Assembly: GCF_001276715.1 (NCBI RefSeq) | Contig: NZ_LIUQ01000012.1 | Coordinates: 27,635 to 91,634 of the forward strand | Length of the DNA: 64,000 nt | Direction: 5' to 3' | Origin: Planktothricoides sp. SR001 | GTDB taxonomy: Bacteria; Cyanobacteriota; Cyanobacteriia; Cyanobacteriales; Laspinemataceae | Shown here: positions 47,021 through 56,819 of the stretch, piece by piece | How positions within the stretch are numbered: position 1 is the stretch's first letter | How the letters are laid out: each line of letters opens with the position of its first letter | Notes under the pieces: generated by a model | Seen by the model: the letters and a program-made list of their open reading frames with translations, nothing else | What the model was told of the DNA's origin: nothing | Databases searched by the model: none | Program-made: the position numbers and the translations under genes

Positions 47021-47160
47021 AAAGAATCCCTACCCAAAGAATCCCTACCCAAAGAATCCCTACCCAAAGAATCCCTACCCAACAACAAACATCCAAAGAA
47101 TCCCTACCCAACAACAAACATCCAAAGAATCCCTACCCAACAACAAACATCCAACAACAA
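47021..47160. repeat. AAAGAATCCCTACCC tandem array, partly compound
   Basis: Four perfect 15-base copies (47021-47080) followed by further AAAGAATCCCTACCC copies alternating with AACAACAAACATCC. It is the reverse complement of the array at 44008-44067. Confidence 0.92.
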
Positions 47161-47185
47161 ACAACAAACAACCAACAACCAACAA

Positions 47186-48484
47186 CTATTCTAATCCTTC
47201 AATGGCTTCGGCAGGGCCAACGAGGGAAACATAAGGGCTGCCCGCAAGATATTGACCAGCGGATGATTGGGCGATCGCGGCATTGACACTGGACACCGCT
47301 TGGGGGAACCGAGTGTCAAATTCAATTCCCAGTCCAATGGTTTCATACCAGCCAAAAACCTGGGCTAATTGAGCATTGGTTTGTTTACCGAGGGCATATT
47401 GTCCTAGCAGCTTGTTTTTAGATGCTTGAAGTTCTTCTGCCGTTAGTGGAATGTCACATAATCGTTGCACTTCATAGCGAAGACTCTCTAAGGCTAACAT
47501 GGTATTTTCTGGTGCTGTACCCATATAAACCACAAACATCGCCGGATCTAATCGAGTGGGATAAAATGCTGAAACATCATAAGCTAAACCGCGCTTTTCC
47601 CGCAATTCCACAAACAAGCGACTGGACAGACCATTTCCTAAGTAAGTATTGAGTAATTTTAAAGCCGCATAATCAATACTATTATCGTTCACATCATCGT
47701 GATGGTATTCTACCGCTGGGGCTAAATACCCCAACATGACAATGGATTGTTGGGTGTCTTGAACGGTGCATAAATAGCAGGGATTAGGGGTGATTTTCGG
47801 AAAGGTTAGCATGGGAAATTGCTCTGGAGAAACTGGCCAATCACCAAATATTTCCTCAACTAATTTTATCGCTGCTTCTGGGTTAATGCGACCGGCAATA
47901 CTAATTACAATATTATCTGGGTGAAAATAGGTTTGGTGATAATTTTGTATATCGTTGCGGGTGATTTTTTCTACGGTTTTTTCGGTTCCCAGGGCAGAAA
48001 AACCATAAGGATGTCCCGGATACATGGCTTGTCGGAGTTGCTCGAATGCGACGGAAAACGGCTGTTCTTGTTGGGAGCGAATTCCTTGTAGGGTGAGACG
48101 TTTTTCCAGTTCGACTTCATGTTCGGGGAAGGAGGGCGATCGCAGCAATTCATTCGCCAGTTTTAAGATGTCTGGAAAGTCAGCGGAGACGGTTTTCAGA
48201 CTCATTAAAAAATAATCGGGGCTGCTATTGGTGCTTAAACTAGCCCCGACAGACTCGATCCGTTCGGCAATTTCCAAAGAAGATAATTGATCCGTTCCTT
48301 TGGTTAAAACGGCGGCCAAGAGATGAGACAGTCCGGCCATTTCCAAAGGTTCACAACGGCTTCCAGCCCGTACAAAGATCCGAGCAGCGATAATATCAGC
48401 GGCGTAATTTTCTACAGCGATCACCACCATCCCATTTTTGAGGATTGTCCGCTGAACTATTGGCTGTAAAAGTGTATTGGTCAC
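47186..48484 (-). CDS. M16-family peptidase homologue lacking the zinc motif
   Basis: About 432 residues of the M16 (pitrilysin/processing-peptidase) family: IVQRTILKNGMVVIAVEN at the start and the C-terminal RGLAYDVSAFYPTR of the family. The HxxEH zinc site is replaced by GLSHLLAAVLTKGT, so it cannot be active alone. It is 147 bases downstream of an intact M16 gene, and the two probably form a heterodimer like mitochondrial processing peptidase. I favour the GTG start at 48484; the longest frame uses a TTG at 48523. Confidence 0.88.
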   Translation of the reverse strand: MTNTLLQPIVQRTILKNGMVVIAVENYAADIIAARIFVRAGSRCEPLEMAGLSHLLAAVLTKGTDQLSSLEIAERIESVGASLSTNSSPDYFLMSLKTVSADFPDILKLANELLRSPSFPEHEVELEKRLTLQGIRSQQEQPFSVAFEQLRQAMYPGHPYGFSALGTEKTVEKITRNDIQNYHQTYFHPDNIVISIAGRINPEAAIKLVEEIFGDWPVSPEQFPMLTFPKITPNPCYLCTVQDTQQSIVMLGYLAPAVEYHHDDVNDNSIDYAALKLLNTYLGNGLSSRLFVELREKRGLAYDVSAFYPTRLDPAMFVVYMGTAPENTMLALESLRYEVQRLCDIPLTAEELQASKNKLLGQYALGKQTNAQLAQVFGWYETIGLGIEFDTRFPQAVSSVNAAIAQSSAGQYLAGSPYVSLVGPAEAIEGLE

Positions 48485-48631
48485 GCGATTTTTTCCGTTA
48501 GAACAGTAAAAAACTTCTCTCAATTTGAGCCTTCAGCTTTCAGCTTTCAGCTTCAGAGAACAGATAATCGGGGAAATTTTGGCAACTTCCCCCCAATCAA
48601 ACAACTTCCCGTGCATACCGGATCAAGAATA

Positions 48632-50011
48632 TCAAGAATATGGTTGAATTTCTGTGACGGCGTAACATTCAGGAGAAAGATACCGAGAAGCCAGAGTTTG
48701 CAGTTCTTCCGCTTGAAATGACTGGATTTCTTCGGGATAGGAAACAGCTACTTCTGCCCGGTCAATGGTTTGATAGTAACCATAAAGACCGGCAATTTGG
48801 CTGGCCGTTTCCGTGGAAAAGGCGTAATCATTACAAAGAAGCCGCTTACCTCTGGCGAGTTCTGCGGGAGAAATGGGTTGAGAGTGCAGTTCTCTTAGGC
48901 GATCGCCAATCAGCGATTCTACTAGGTGGATATTTTCTGCCTCCAACCAAGCATTAATCGTAAAGATACTGGAATCTTTTTGTAAAGAGAAATTGCTGGT
49001 AATGTCTTGGACTAAATGTTTTTCTTCCCGCAGTTCTCGCACCAAGCGCGAAGTTCTTCCTTCCGCTAACAGCACCGCCAACAAGTCCAGACCATAAGCA
49101 TCTCTTATTTGGTCTACCCCAGGCCCGATCCAAGCCATCATCAATCTTGATCCTTCTAAGCGAGGTAAGAGCATTTCGCGGCGGCGAATTTCCCTGATGG
49201 GTGATTCTGCCTTGATCGTGGGTGTCGCCGTATGATAGTTTGTGGGGAAATCCTGAAACGCTTGCTCGACTAAGGCTAATGCCTGGTCTTCACCCACCCC
49301 ACCGACGATCGTCACGGTCATATTCTCCGGTTGGTAGTGGGTACTGTGAAACTGACGCATTTGCTGAGGCGATCGCTGCATTAACCCCGGAATATCACCC
49401 AAAACTGACCGACCATAAGGATGCTGTTGATACACCATTTGCATCAGTGCTTGAAAAGCGATCCAATCAGGATTATCAGCTTCTTGGCGAATTTCCTCAA
49501 ACACTACATCTCGTTCCCGGATAAATTCATCTTCAGGAAAAGCGGGATGTAATAACAGATCCGCTAAAGGGGCTAACGAATCTTTTAAATATTCCGTCGC
49601 CGTCATAATAAAAAAGTGAGCATAATCATGGCTGGTGGCTGCATTGGTCATCCCGCCCAAACTTTCAATCAGCCAATCAAAGGATCCGGGGGGTAGATTA
49701 TCCGTACCTTTAAAAATCATGTGTTCTAAGAAATGAGCCATCCCTGACCAAGCATCGGGTTCCCGTGAAGCTCCCGCTTTTACCCAGACATCGACTACCG
49801 ACACGGGGGTCGCTCTGAGGTATTGATGGATCACCGTTAATCCGTTATTCAGCTTAAAGACTTTGGCGGGAAATTTTGAGCGCGTGGGTATTACAGACAA
49901 TTTATGTGATTTTCCATCTAAATTTAGTTGATTGGAAAATATCCTAGCTTTTTCTGGCAACGGAAAATTAACAACCTGATGGAAATTTTTCTTGGTGGTT
50001 TGTCCAGTCAT
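48632..50011 (-). CDS. M16-family zinc metallopeptidase (catalytic subunit)
   Basis: A 459-residue protein with the inverted zinc motif in GMAHFLEHMIFKGT (HFLEH) and the downstream Glu in FEEIRQEADNP, plus the second-half substrate-binding RELREEKHLVQDI. The domains are two homologous M16 halves. It probably degrades or processes peptides as a heterodimer with the zinc-less neighbour. There is no signal peptide, so the site is cytoplasmic or plasma-membrane associated. Confidence 0.92.
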   Translation of the reverse strand: MTGQTTKKNFHQVVNFPLPEKARIFSNQLNLDGKSHKLSVIPTRSKFPAKVFKLNNGLTVIHQYLRATPVSVVDVWVKAGASREPDAWSGMAHFLEHMIFKGTDNLPPGSFDWLIESLGGMTNAATSHDYAHFFIMTATEYLKDSLAPLADLLLHPAFPEDEFIRERDVVFEEIRQEADNPDWIAFQALMQMVYQQHPYGRSVLGDIPGLMQRSPQQMRQFHSTHYQPENMTVTIVGGVGEDQALALVEQAFQDFPTNYHTATPTIKAESPIREIRRREMLLPRLEGSRLMMAWIGPGVDQIRDAYGLDLLAVLLAEGRTSRLVRELREEKHLVQDITSNFSLQKDSSIFTINAWLEAENIHLVESLIGDRLRELHSQPISPAELARGKRLLCNDYAFSTETASQIAGLYGYYQTIDRAEVAVSYPEEIQSFQAEELQTLASRYLSPECYAVTEIQPYS

Positions 50012-50596
50012 AGCAAGTCCTCATTGACTATCGAGAATCGAGATTTAAAACCCAGCCAGCTTTGATTGTGAATTTCTCCTTTTTGAGCCATCACTCATTG
50101 ACTTTATTCATATGTCCCCCTTGCTTATCTGTTTTATTATCTGTTTTATTATCTGTTTTATTATCTGTTTTATTATCTGTTTTATTATCTGTTTGGTTCT
50201 TGCTTCCCTGAGATGAACATGGAATGAACCGTTTTCATCAAAATTTTTAATCAAAATCGAATTATCAAATTATCAAAAATTGCTGACTTTTCGCTTGGTT
50301 CTTCGTTCCCGATCGGGTAATTTGCCTGAGTTTTTACGCAGCTTATCTTTACGATGCGAGTTGGTTTATCCTAACCGCTAGGCCGGGAATTAATTTTAAC
50401 CCGCAATGTCAGCCGGTGGTTCACTCACTGACTGGAAAAATCGCGTTCCTTAAAAAAAATGATTTGATTAGTGATATTTTATCCCCAACCAAACCGTTAA
50501 TTCTTTAAATATTCATTATAAAATCCAATATCCAGTAATTTTTAAAGATTAACGAGCAATTTTGTGTAAATTGAAAACGGTGGGAAAGTTTTTTGC
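50012..50596. other. Intergenic region upstream of clpP
   Basis: Contains five to six copies of the 12-base unit TTATCTGTTTTA (50125-50194). The rest shows no gene. TGCTAGAAT (TAGAAT at 50597) with TTGAAA at 50571 is a possible clpP promoter, though the gap of 20 bases is long. Confidence 0.5.
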
Positions 50597-50689
50597 TAGA
50601 ATAAACCCACATCAGTTCAGTAAGCTACCCAGAACCCTGTTTACAGGGGGCGGGACTTCCAGAACATCACCATCCAAGAGACAGATTCC

Positions 50690-51292
50690 ATGATTCCTAC
50701 GGTTATTGAACAATCGGGTCGGGGCGAACGCGCTTTTGACATTTATTCACGTTTGTTGCGCGATCGCATCATTTTCCTCGGACAACAAGTTGACTCAGAC
50801 TTAGCCAACCTGATCGTGGCACAGATGCTATTTCTAGAAGCGGAGGATCCGGAGAAAGATATCTATTTGTATATCAACTCTCCAGGCGGTTCGGTGACTG
50901 CCGGTATGGGGATTTTTGACACCATGAATCAAATTCGCCCTGATGTCTGCACCATTTGCTTAGGATTAGCTGCCAGTATGGGTGCGTTCTTGCTCAGTGC
51001 TGGAGCGAAAGGCAAACGGATGAGTTTACCTCATTCTCGGATTATGATTCACCAACCCCTAGGCGGCGCTCAAGGGCAAGCGACGGATATTGAAATCCAA
51101 GCTAGAGAGATATTATACCACAAACAACGCCTCAACGAACTGTTAGCTGCTCATACAGGTCAGCCTCTGGAGCGAATTCAAGAAGATACCGAACGGGACT
51201 TTTTCATGTCTGCGGAAGAATCCAAAGCTTATGGATTAATCGATCAAGTGATTCAGCGCCGTCCCACTATCACTCGCCCGGTTGCCGTTTAA
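50690..51292 (+). CDS. clpP: ATP-dependent Clp protease proteolytic subunit ClpP
   Basis: A 200-residue serine protease. Catalytic Ser96 ([11 protein letters not shown]), His121 (MIHQPLGG) and Asp170 (TERDFFMS) are all present, as is the oligomerisation region. It forms the 14-subunit chamber that degrades proteins fed by ClpX or ClpC. No clpX is adjacent. It ends in a strong two-way terminator. Confidence 0.97.
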   Translation: MIPTVIEQSGRGERAFDIYSRLLRDRIIFLGQQVDSDLANLIVAQMLFLEAEDPEKDIYLYINSPGGSVTAGMGIFDTMNQIRPDVCTICLGLAASMGAFLLSAGAKGKRMSLPHSRIMIHQPLGGAQGQATDIEIQAREILYHKQRLNELLAAHTGQPLERIQEDTERDFFMSAEESKAYGLIDQVIQRRPTITRPVAV

Positions 51293-51319
51293 TTGCCGGT
51301 TGGATTGATTCAGCCATAA

Positions 51320-51359
51320 AAAAACCCCTAAATCTTGGCAAGAAGATTTAGGGGTTTTT
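51320..51359. terminator. Two-way intrinsic terminator between clpP and the next gene
   Basis: A perfect 17-bp stem (AAAAACCCCTAAATCTT with AAGATTTAGGGGTTTTT) and a 6-base loop, with A and T tracts at the two ends so it can stop both convergent transcripts. Confidence 0.9.
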
Positions 51360-51378
51360 GATGACATTTAACTTTCAG

Positions 51379-52314
51379 TTAGCTTTCCGTCGGGGTGGGC
51401 TGGGTTTGTAAGTAATGCAAGAAGTCCAATAATTGCTCATCGCTGAGTTGCGATCGCGCCCGCTGGTTATACCGTGTTTGCAGAAACTCACGCCCTTGCT
51501 GAGTATTCCAACCTAGGCGCTGAATTTCTATGGTAGTTTGAGCAATCTTTTTTTTGCGTTCATCATCAGATAAAAGATTGGTGGGGGAGGACAAATCCTC
51601 TCCGGTCATGGCTTCGGTTGCCTGAGTGGGGGCAACGGTATAAGACAAGTATGGATCGGCACTGGTGGGCGCCTGGTTGGGGCTGGGCGAGGAGGCGATC
51701 TCCTGCCCCGACATAGCCGAAACATCTCGGTTAGTCTCAAATGATTCAAAGGATTCAAAGGATTTTGTCGGTGTTGACCACCCGGGTATCTCCTCTGACG
51801 GGTTCTGGTTCTCCCCTGAAGAATAATAGTCTTGATTGGAAGCTAACCACTCTTCTTCTGGGGCGGAAATTCCCGCCGCCCCCCGGTAACTGCTGGGCAG
51901 ATCCGTGAGAATGCCTTCCGATTGGAGATGAGGCAAATTCGCCGCCACATCTTGATTCGGATGGCGATCGCTAATTTGTGGCCGATTTCTGGGGCTGGAG
52001 TGCGATCGGCTTGTCCCTGCGGCAGAACTGACCCCGGACAAACCCGCCGATGGCTGCGGGGACACAAGCTGCGGGGACACAACCGGACGAGAAGCTCCTT
52101 GATGCAGCGGCGCCTCAAAACTAATGGCGCCCAGAGCTCTGAGTCTAGCTCGATCCTCGGCCATCTCCAGAGTATCTTCAGCGGCTAAACCAGTAGCCAG
52201 GGTGACATCATCAACGATCGCCAAAACCCTGACTATATACTTGCCTTGGTATATATTGAGTAACTCAGAAATTAAGCTGCCTCTGGGATAAACTTTACGA
52301 AATTCATTTAACAT
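51379..52314 (-). CDS. Cyanobacterial hypothetical protein with low-complexity middle
   Basis: A 311-residue protein. The N-terminal 75 residues are compact and conserved-looking (EFRKVYPRGSLISELLNIYQGKYIVRVLAIVDD). The middle (about 85-245) is Ser/Pro/Gln-rich and disordered. The last 55 residues are helical (KKKIAQTTIEIQRLGWNTQQGREFLQTRYNQRARSQLSDEQLLDFLHYL). I know no function. The two ordered ends are probably binding modules. It converges on clpP. Confidence 0.65.
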   Translation of the reverse strand: MLNEFRKVYPRGSLISELLNIYQGKYIVRVLAIVDDVTLATGLAAEDTLEMAEDRARLRALGAISFEAPLHQGASRPVVSPQLVSPQPSAGLSGVSSAAGTSRSHSSPRNRPQISDRHPNQDVAANLPHLQSEGILTDLPSSYRGAAGISAPEEEWLASNQDYYSSGENQNPSEEIPGWSTPTKSFESFESFETNRDVSAMSGQEIASSPSPNQAPTSADPYLSYTVAPTQATEAMTGEDLSSPTNLLSDDERKKKIAQTTIEIQRLGWNTQQGREFLQTRYNQRARSQLSDEQLLDFLHYLQTQPTPTES

Positions 52315-53130
52315 AACGGCACAAAAATAGTTGCTGATCGTTTTATGGGATATAGATGAGGGAGACTTTTTTCTTCACGAAGCGGGATGCAAGCCCTACC
52401 AGCCGTAAGAGTCAATCTCACTGTAACGGATGCTATAAAAAAAGTCTAATCAAAACTGTTTGTTATCTGTTCTTTGTTATTTATTATTTGTTATTTGTTA
52501 TGAGTTGGCTATTACGGGCGCCAAACGCCAGCGAATGACAAATAACAAATGACAAATAACATTCAAAACAAGTGAAAAGTAATAGGGAATACAAGAATTA
52601 TTAATCTAAATCGTGCAGTAAATTGCCACTTTCTTATAAAATAATAAAGATTATTAATCTGGTTTGCTAAAACGCTAGTGTAATGGCAACCATCTCTGAG
52701 ATCCCCAGCAACAATGCTTAAGATGTTCTACAACCACTCTGAGGTAGGCAATTTACTTGCTGAACTGGGGATATTCTCGACAAGTGCAGTCAGTGAAATC
52801 TGTTGAACTTGTCGCACCTTGGCAGGGTGGATCGAGGTATGCTTTTGTCCCATAGCTCGGATCCGTCAGTTCTGAGATCCCAGATAAATTAATGCTCTAG
52901 AGAGGGAAAATACTGCTCCTTGGTAGTACCAAAAGTCAGAAAAGCGGCTCGCAATCTGGCTGTTGTATTCTGTTAGTTCAGCCGCTAGTCAAGTTAGTTA
53001 TAAGCGATCCCGATCGAATCATCTCACGTCCGGCAAGCTGATCGAGCATCTGTTGGATGAAACGCTTGTAGCTTTGGTTACGCAACCGCCCCTAGTACAT
53101 CTCTAGAATGAAGGTGCTCCGCACTGCGGC
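52315..53130. other. Long intergenic region, upstream part
   Basis: No convincing gene. The first 300 bases contain TTATTTGTTATT-type simple repeats. From about 52700 on, composition shifts to higher G+C than the surroundings. A minus-strand frame at about 52852-52730 (MGQKHTSIHPAKVRQVQQIS) and another at about 53095-52990 (LRNQSYKRFIQQMLDQLAGREMIRSG) look like fragments of lost genes. Confidence 0.45.
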
Positions 53131-53574
53131 TTAGGCCGCGAACGAGTTGGATGGCTCTGATCCAAACCCTAATTCCAGACCGTTTTGCTCTCCCGGATGC
53201 TGATACTCGGAAATAAGAGCGTCCATCAACCCAATCACGCTTTTCTGCGGTGTGCAAGTCTCGAGCGAGAGTAGGGTGAAAGTCAAAGCCAACCGGCGAT
53301 CTTCGGCGTTAATTTGTTCGGCAATTCTCCAGATCCAAGGAAATTATGGGGTTCTCAAGGTGGGAACCTTGCTGACGTGGGTAAGCTTGGTCATCATGGC
53401 ACTAAAATTTCTGTAACTGTGCAATGCATGATGGTCAATCATCCTAGGCATTTCAACCAGAAAGCTACCCACAAATTCAACTGCATAATCATAAAAAAGG
53501 ACTGATCGCTGCATGGAATTTTCAATCGCTACATTACTAGCAAATTTTACCGATGATAAATTGGTGGCTCCCAA
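53131..53574 (-). pseudogene. Probable decayed coding sequence, family unknown
   Basis: One minus-strand frame runs from about 53574 to 53131 with a single internal TAA at 53344-53346. It includes VEMPRMIDHHALHSYRNF and, after the stop, WRIAEQINAEDRRLALTFTL followed by LSLETCTPQKSVIGLMDALI. The composition looks coding-like and is richer in G+C than its neighbours. Its upstream part overlaps the start of the RNase gene on the other strand. I could not identify the family; a transposon or plasmid gene remnant is possible. Confidence 0.35.
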
Positions 53575-55900
53575 AATTTTGGAAAAAAAATTGGGATGCC
53601 ACGATGATGTCAGTCAGCGCCAATTACAAATTGCTTTAGATGCTTTGGAAAAAATTGGCTTGCTGATTAAAGATAAAGGCCGCTATCGACGCAACCCAGA
53701 TCAAGCACTGGTGGAGGCGAAATTACGGTGTTCCAGCAAAGGCTTTTGTTTTGCGATTCAAGACCAAGAAGGCACTGAGGATATTTATATCCGCGAGAGC
53801 AATCTGAGTAATGCTTGGAATGGCGACCGTGTATTGGTGAATATCATCAAAGAAGGCAGTCGCCGTCGTTCTCCCGAAGGCGAAGTGCGCCTAATTTTAG
53901 AACGGGCAAATCCTTCAGTTTTAGCGCGAGTCAAAAAACAAAATACTGTTTATGAAGCCGTACCTTTGGATGACCGATTATTGTTTGATGTGATCCTCAA
54001 AGAAAACGGCATCAATCTGGAAAACGCGATCGAGTATTTAGTCCATGTGGAAATATTGCGCTATCCCCTCGGTTCCAATCCCCCAGTCGGACGAGTGGCG
54101 CAAGTCCTGGGTCTAGATGCGGAAGATGCCAACGACCTAGATATTGTCTGCTGTAAACATGATTTACCCCGCAATTTTTCCGACATTGTGGTGGAATTCA
54201 CCAAGGGAATGCCGATTCAATTGCGGAAAAATGACCTCAAAGATCGGCTGGATCTGCGAGATAAATTGACCCTAAGTTTTGTCCCATTACCCTGGGGCTT
54301 AAAACTGTCCCCTGGTTCGGCCATCATCGATCATGGTTTTACTCTAGAAAAAATTAATGACTCTCATTGGCGCTTAGGGGTGCATACTTCTGACGTAGCC
54401 CATTATGTTAAACAAGAAACACCTTTAGACCGAGAAGCTCGCAAACGGGGTGTATCCGTCTATTTGGAAGACAAAGTAATTCCGATTTTCCCAGAAAGCA
54501 TTTCCGTAGATCGCTGCTCTTTACTACCAGATTGTGAACGACTAGCCCTATCGATTCTAATTACTTTGGACAATGAAGGGAAAGTTGAAGAATTTGAAAT
54601 TAAAAGCACTGCCATTTCTGTAGATCATCTGGTCAGTATTAGTGGTGACAGCGCCGAATTCAATGGGAATTCTCAGGGTGAAGCGCCTAAATGGGTGGAA
54701 ATTAAATCAATTAACACCACTCGACCAACGGAACATGACTTATCCCCCCCTGCCCTAGAAATGTTGGCGCAGTTGTCTGAATTAGCGCAAAAGGTTCGCC
54801 TCCAGCGGCAAGCCCGAGGTGGGTTTGAACTGAATCAACCCCTGAATCAATATGGCATTAGTCCTTCTCCTTATGATGAGGAAGGGATTATGGGGGCATT
54901 AAGTCAGATTGGGATGTCCGGGCCGCAAGGGATGATCTGTGAGTTGACCATTTTGGCCAATCAACTGGTGGCATCTCATTTAAAGGAACTCTCAATTCCG
55001 GCGATTTACCAAATTCAGTCCGCCCCAGATCCAGAAGAGGTGGAAGAAATTGCGAAACTAGCGATCCAGATGGGGGTGGAACTTCAGATAGAAAATCCAG
55101 AGGCGGTGAGCCCTCGCGATTACCAACAGTTTACCAAGTTGTTGGGCAAATCCACTAATGAGCGGGTTTTGACTTATTTGTTAGAGTCCAGTCTCAAGGC
55201 TCCGATGTATAGCATGAATCCAGCCCCCCATTTTGGTCTGGCTTTGGATAGCTATTTGCACTGCACTTCCCCTCTGCGTCGTTATCAGGATTTGATGGTG
55301 CAACGAGTTCTATATGTTGTGTTTGAATCAGGGCGCGATCGCAAATCAACCCGTGCGAAAGAACGAATCAATCTGCACCATAGTAATTGCCACGGTCAAA
55401 TTACCTGGAATGTCCTAGCCCCAGATGTGCAGAATGAATTAGAAAGTGAGTTGGCTGGAGTCGTCAACCATTTGACCGATCGCACCAGATTAACTCAGGA
55501 AGCAGAAGCGGATCTACAAGGATTGAAAAAAGCCGCCCTGATGAAAAAACGCACTGGGGAAATTTTCTCTGGGTTAATTACCGGGGTGCAGTCTTACGGC
55601 TTCTTCGTGGAAATTGAATTAGAAGGTTCAAATGGTTTCCCCATTCGTCTCGAAGGACTCGTTCATGTGTCTTCCTTGAAAGATGACTGGTATGAATATC
55701 GTTCTCGACAACAAACCCTTGTCGGTCGCAAGAACCGCAAGCAATATCGCTTGGGGGATCAGGTGGAAGTCGAGGTTAAAAGTGTGGATTACTATCGTCA
55801 ACAAATTGACTTAGTAGCTGTTGGTGGTGGCAGTACCGCCAGTATGGATTATGAACCGGATGAGCCTTATTACAATGATGATGAGTATCAAAGATATTAA
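53513..55900 (+). CDS. RNase II/R-family protein (Zam/VacB-like), catalytic Asp motif absent
   Basis: A 795-residue protein with an N-terminal winged-helix-like region, cold-shock-like domains (about 70-250), an RNB domain (about 255-610) and a C-terminal S1 domain (about 685-775, GEIFSGLITGVQSYGFFVEIE). The RNB end HFGLALDSYLHCTSPLRRYQDLMVQR is intact. The start of the RNB domain reads SAIIDHGFTLEKINDSHWRLGVHTSDVAHYV, without the D-x5-DxDD aspartates that hold the catalytic magnesium in RNase II. Either it has lost nuclease activity or the family uses other residues. Length suits cyanobacterial Zam proteins. Confidence 0.85.
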   Translation: MEFSIATLLANFTDDKLVAPKILEKKLGCHDDVSQRQLQIALDALEKIGLLIKDKGRYRRNPDQALVEAKLRCSSKGFCFAIQDQEGTEDIYIRESNLSNAWNGDRVLVNIIKEGSRRRSPEGEVRLILERANPSVLARVKKQNTVYEAVPLDDRLLFDVILKENGINLENAIEYLVHVEILRYPLGSNPPVGRVAQVLGLDAEDANDLDIVCCKHDLPRNFSDIVVEFTKGMPIQLRKNDLKDRLDLRDKLTLSFVPLPWGLKLSPGSAIIDHGFTLEKINDSHWRLGVHTSDVAHYVKQETPLDREARKRGVSVYLEDKVIPIFPESISVDRCSLLPDCERLALSILITLDNEGKVEEFEIKSTAISVDHLVSISGDSAEFNGNSQGEAPKWVEIKSINTTRPTEHDLSPPALEMLAQLSELAQKVRLQRQARGGFELNQPLNQYGISPSPYDEEGIMGALSQIGMSGPQGMICELTILANQLVASHLKELSIPAIYQIQSAPDPEEVEEIAKLAIQMGVELQIENPEAVSPRDYQQFTKLLGKSTNERVLTYLLESSLKAPMYSMNPAPHFGLALDSYLHCTSPLRRYQDLMVQRVLYVVFESGRDRKSTRAKERINLHHSNCHGQITWNVLAPDVQNELESELAGVVNHLTDRTRLTQEAEADLQGLKKAALMKKRTGEIFSGLITGVQSYGFFVEIELEGSNGFPIRLEGLVHVSSLKDDWYEYRSRQQTLVGRKNRKQYRLGDQVEVEVKSVDYYRQQIDLVAVGGGSTASMDYEPDEPYYNDDEYQRY

Positions 55901-55927
55901 TCTTTGATTATAGCACTTTGCGGAGTT

Positions 55928-55992
55928 ATGAAGTACAGAAAAAACCTGTCATTCCCGCGCAGGCGGGAATCCAAAAAACCTCTGTACTTCAT
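55928..55992. mobile_element. 65-bp element with 12-bp terminal inverted repeats
   Basis: ATGAAGTACAGA (55928-55939) and its exact complement TCTGTACTTCAT (55981-55992) enclose AAAAACCTG, an ATTCCCGC/GCGGGAAT hairpin and AAAAAACC. It has the shape of a tiny palindromic mobile element. Confidence 0.6.
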
Positions 55993-56035
55993 CCAATAAA
56001 AACCGCGATAATCTTTGATTGATTGGTCTTTATAA

Positions 56036-56670
56036 CTTAAGAAACCCGGTTTCCGCTGTTGGGAGAAAGAAACCGGGTTTCTGTTGTTGGGAGAAAGAAA
56101 CCGGGTTTCTTCTGTGAATATCAGGAGTTATTTGTGGGAAGCGAAAAAGAAACCCGGTTTCTGGGGTTCTGGGGGTGGCTGTTGGGGCAAAGAAACCGGG
56201 ATTAAAGTTGTAAATATTGCAGCAATTTTCTCCGCGAGTAAACCACAAATACCTGTAGGGGCGAAGCATTCCGGCAGACAAATTATTGCTGAAAATATTG
56301 TAAGGGCGAAGCATTCCGGCAGACAAATTATTGCTGAAAATATTAATCTGAATACCGGAATGCTTCGCCCCTACTACCGGAATGCTTCGCCCTACCCTGG
56401 TTCAGTAAGAAAGAAAACCGCTGTAGGAGTTATCTGTGGGATGCGAAAAAGAAACCCGGTTTCTAAGTTCCTGGGGCGGGCTGTTGGGGCAAAGAAACCG
56501 GGTTTCTTCTGTGGGTATCACGAGTTATCTGTGGCAGCGAGAAAGAAACCCGGTTTCTAGGTTTATGGGGTGGCTGTTGGGGCATAGAAACCGGGTTTCT
56601 TCTGTGGGTATCACGAGTTATCTGTGGGAAGCGAAAAAGAAACCCGGTTTCTGGGGGTGGCTGACTACTA
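56036..56670. repeat. Dense cluster of AAGAAACCGGGTTTCTT and GTAGGGGCGAAGCATTCCGG repeats
   Basis: At least eight copies of the GAAACCCGGTTTC palindrome in both orientations alternate with GTGGGAAGCGAAAAAG and CAGGAGTTATTTGTGGG linkers, and 56250-56395 holds four copies of the GGGGCGAAGCATTCCGGCAG family. 56700-56775 carries a related GTAGGGGCCCGCGCATTTCGG inverted repeat. There is no gene in this stretch; open frames across it are repeat artefacts. Confidence 0.85.
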
Positions 56671-56819
56671 TGTCTAATTCATATGAATAGTTTACCCCTG
56701 TAGGGGCCCGCGCATTTCGGCAGTAAATTGGTGATTTTAACTGATAACTTATGTGCCGAAATGCGCGGGCCCTAGTTTAGGCAATAGCAAATTGCTGTAA
56801 CCTATGGGGTGGAAAGAAA

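Noticed and set aside
53314..53505. Plus-strand 63-residue frame as ribosomal protein S18 or L33 upstream of the RNase gene
   Set aside because: These genes precede rnb in some cyanobacteria, but the translation has no S18 or L33 motifs.
52620..53512. RNase P RNA, tmRNA or group II intron
   Set aside because: The conserved cores of these RNAs were looked for by eye and not found; no intron-encoded protein.
56084..56690. Overlapping plus- and minus-strand frames of 84-158 residues rich in KKPGF/RNRVSS
   Set aside because: Translated palindromic repeats; frames open on both strands with no real start.
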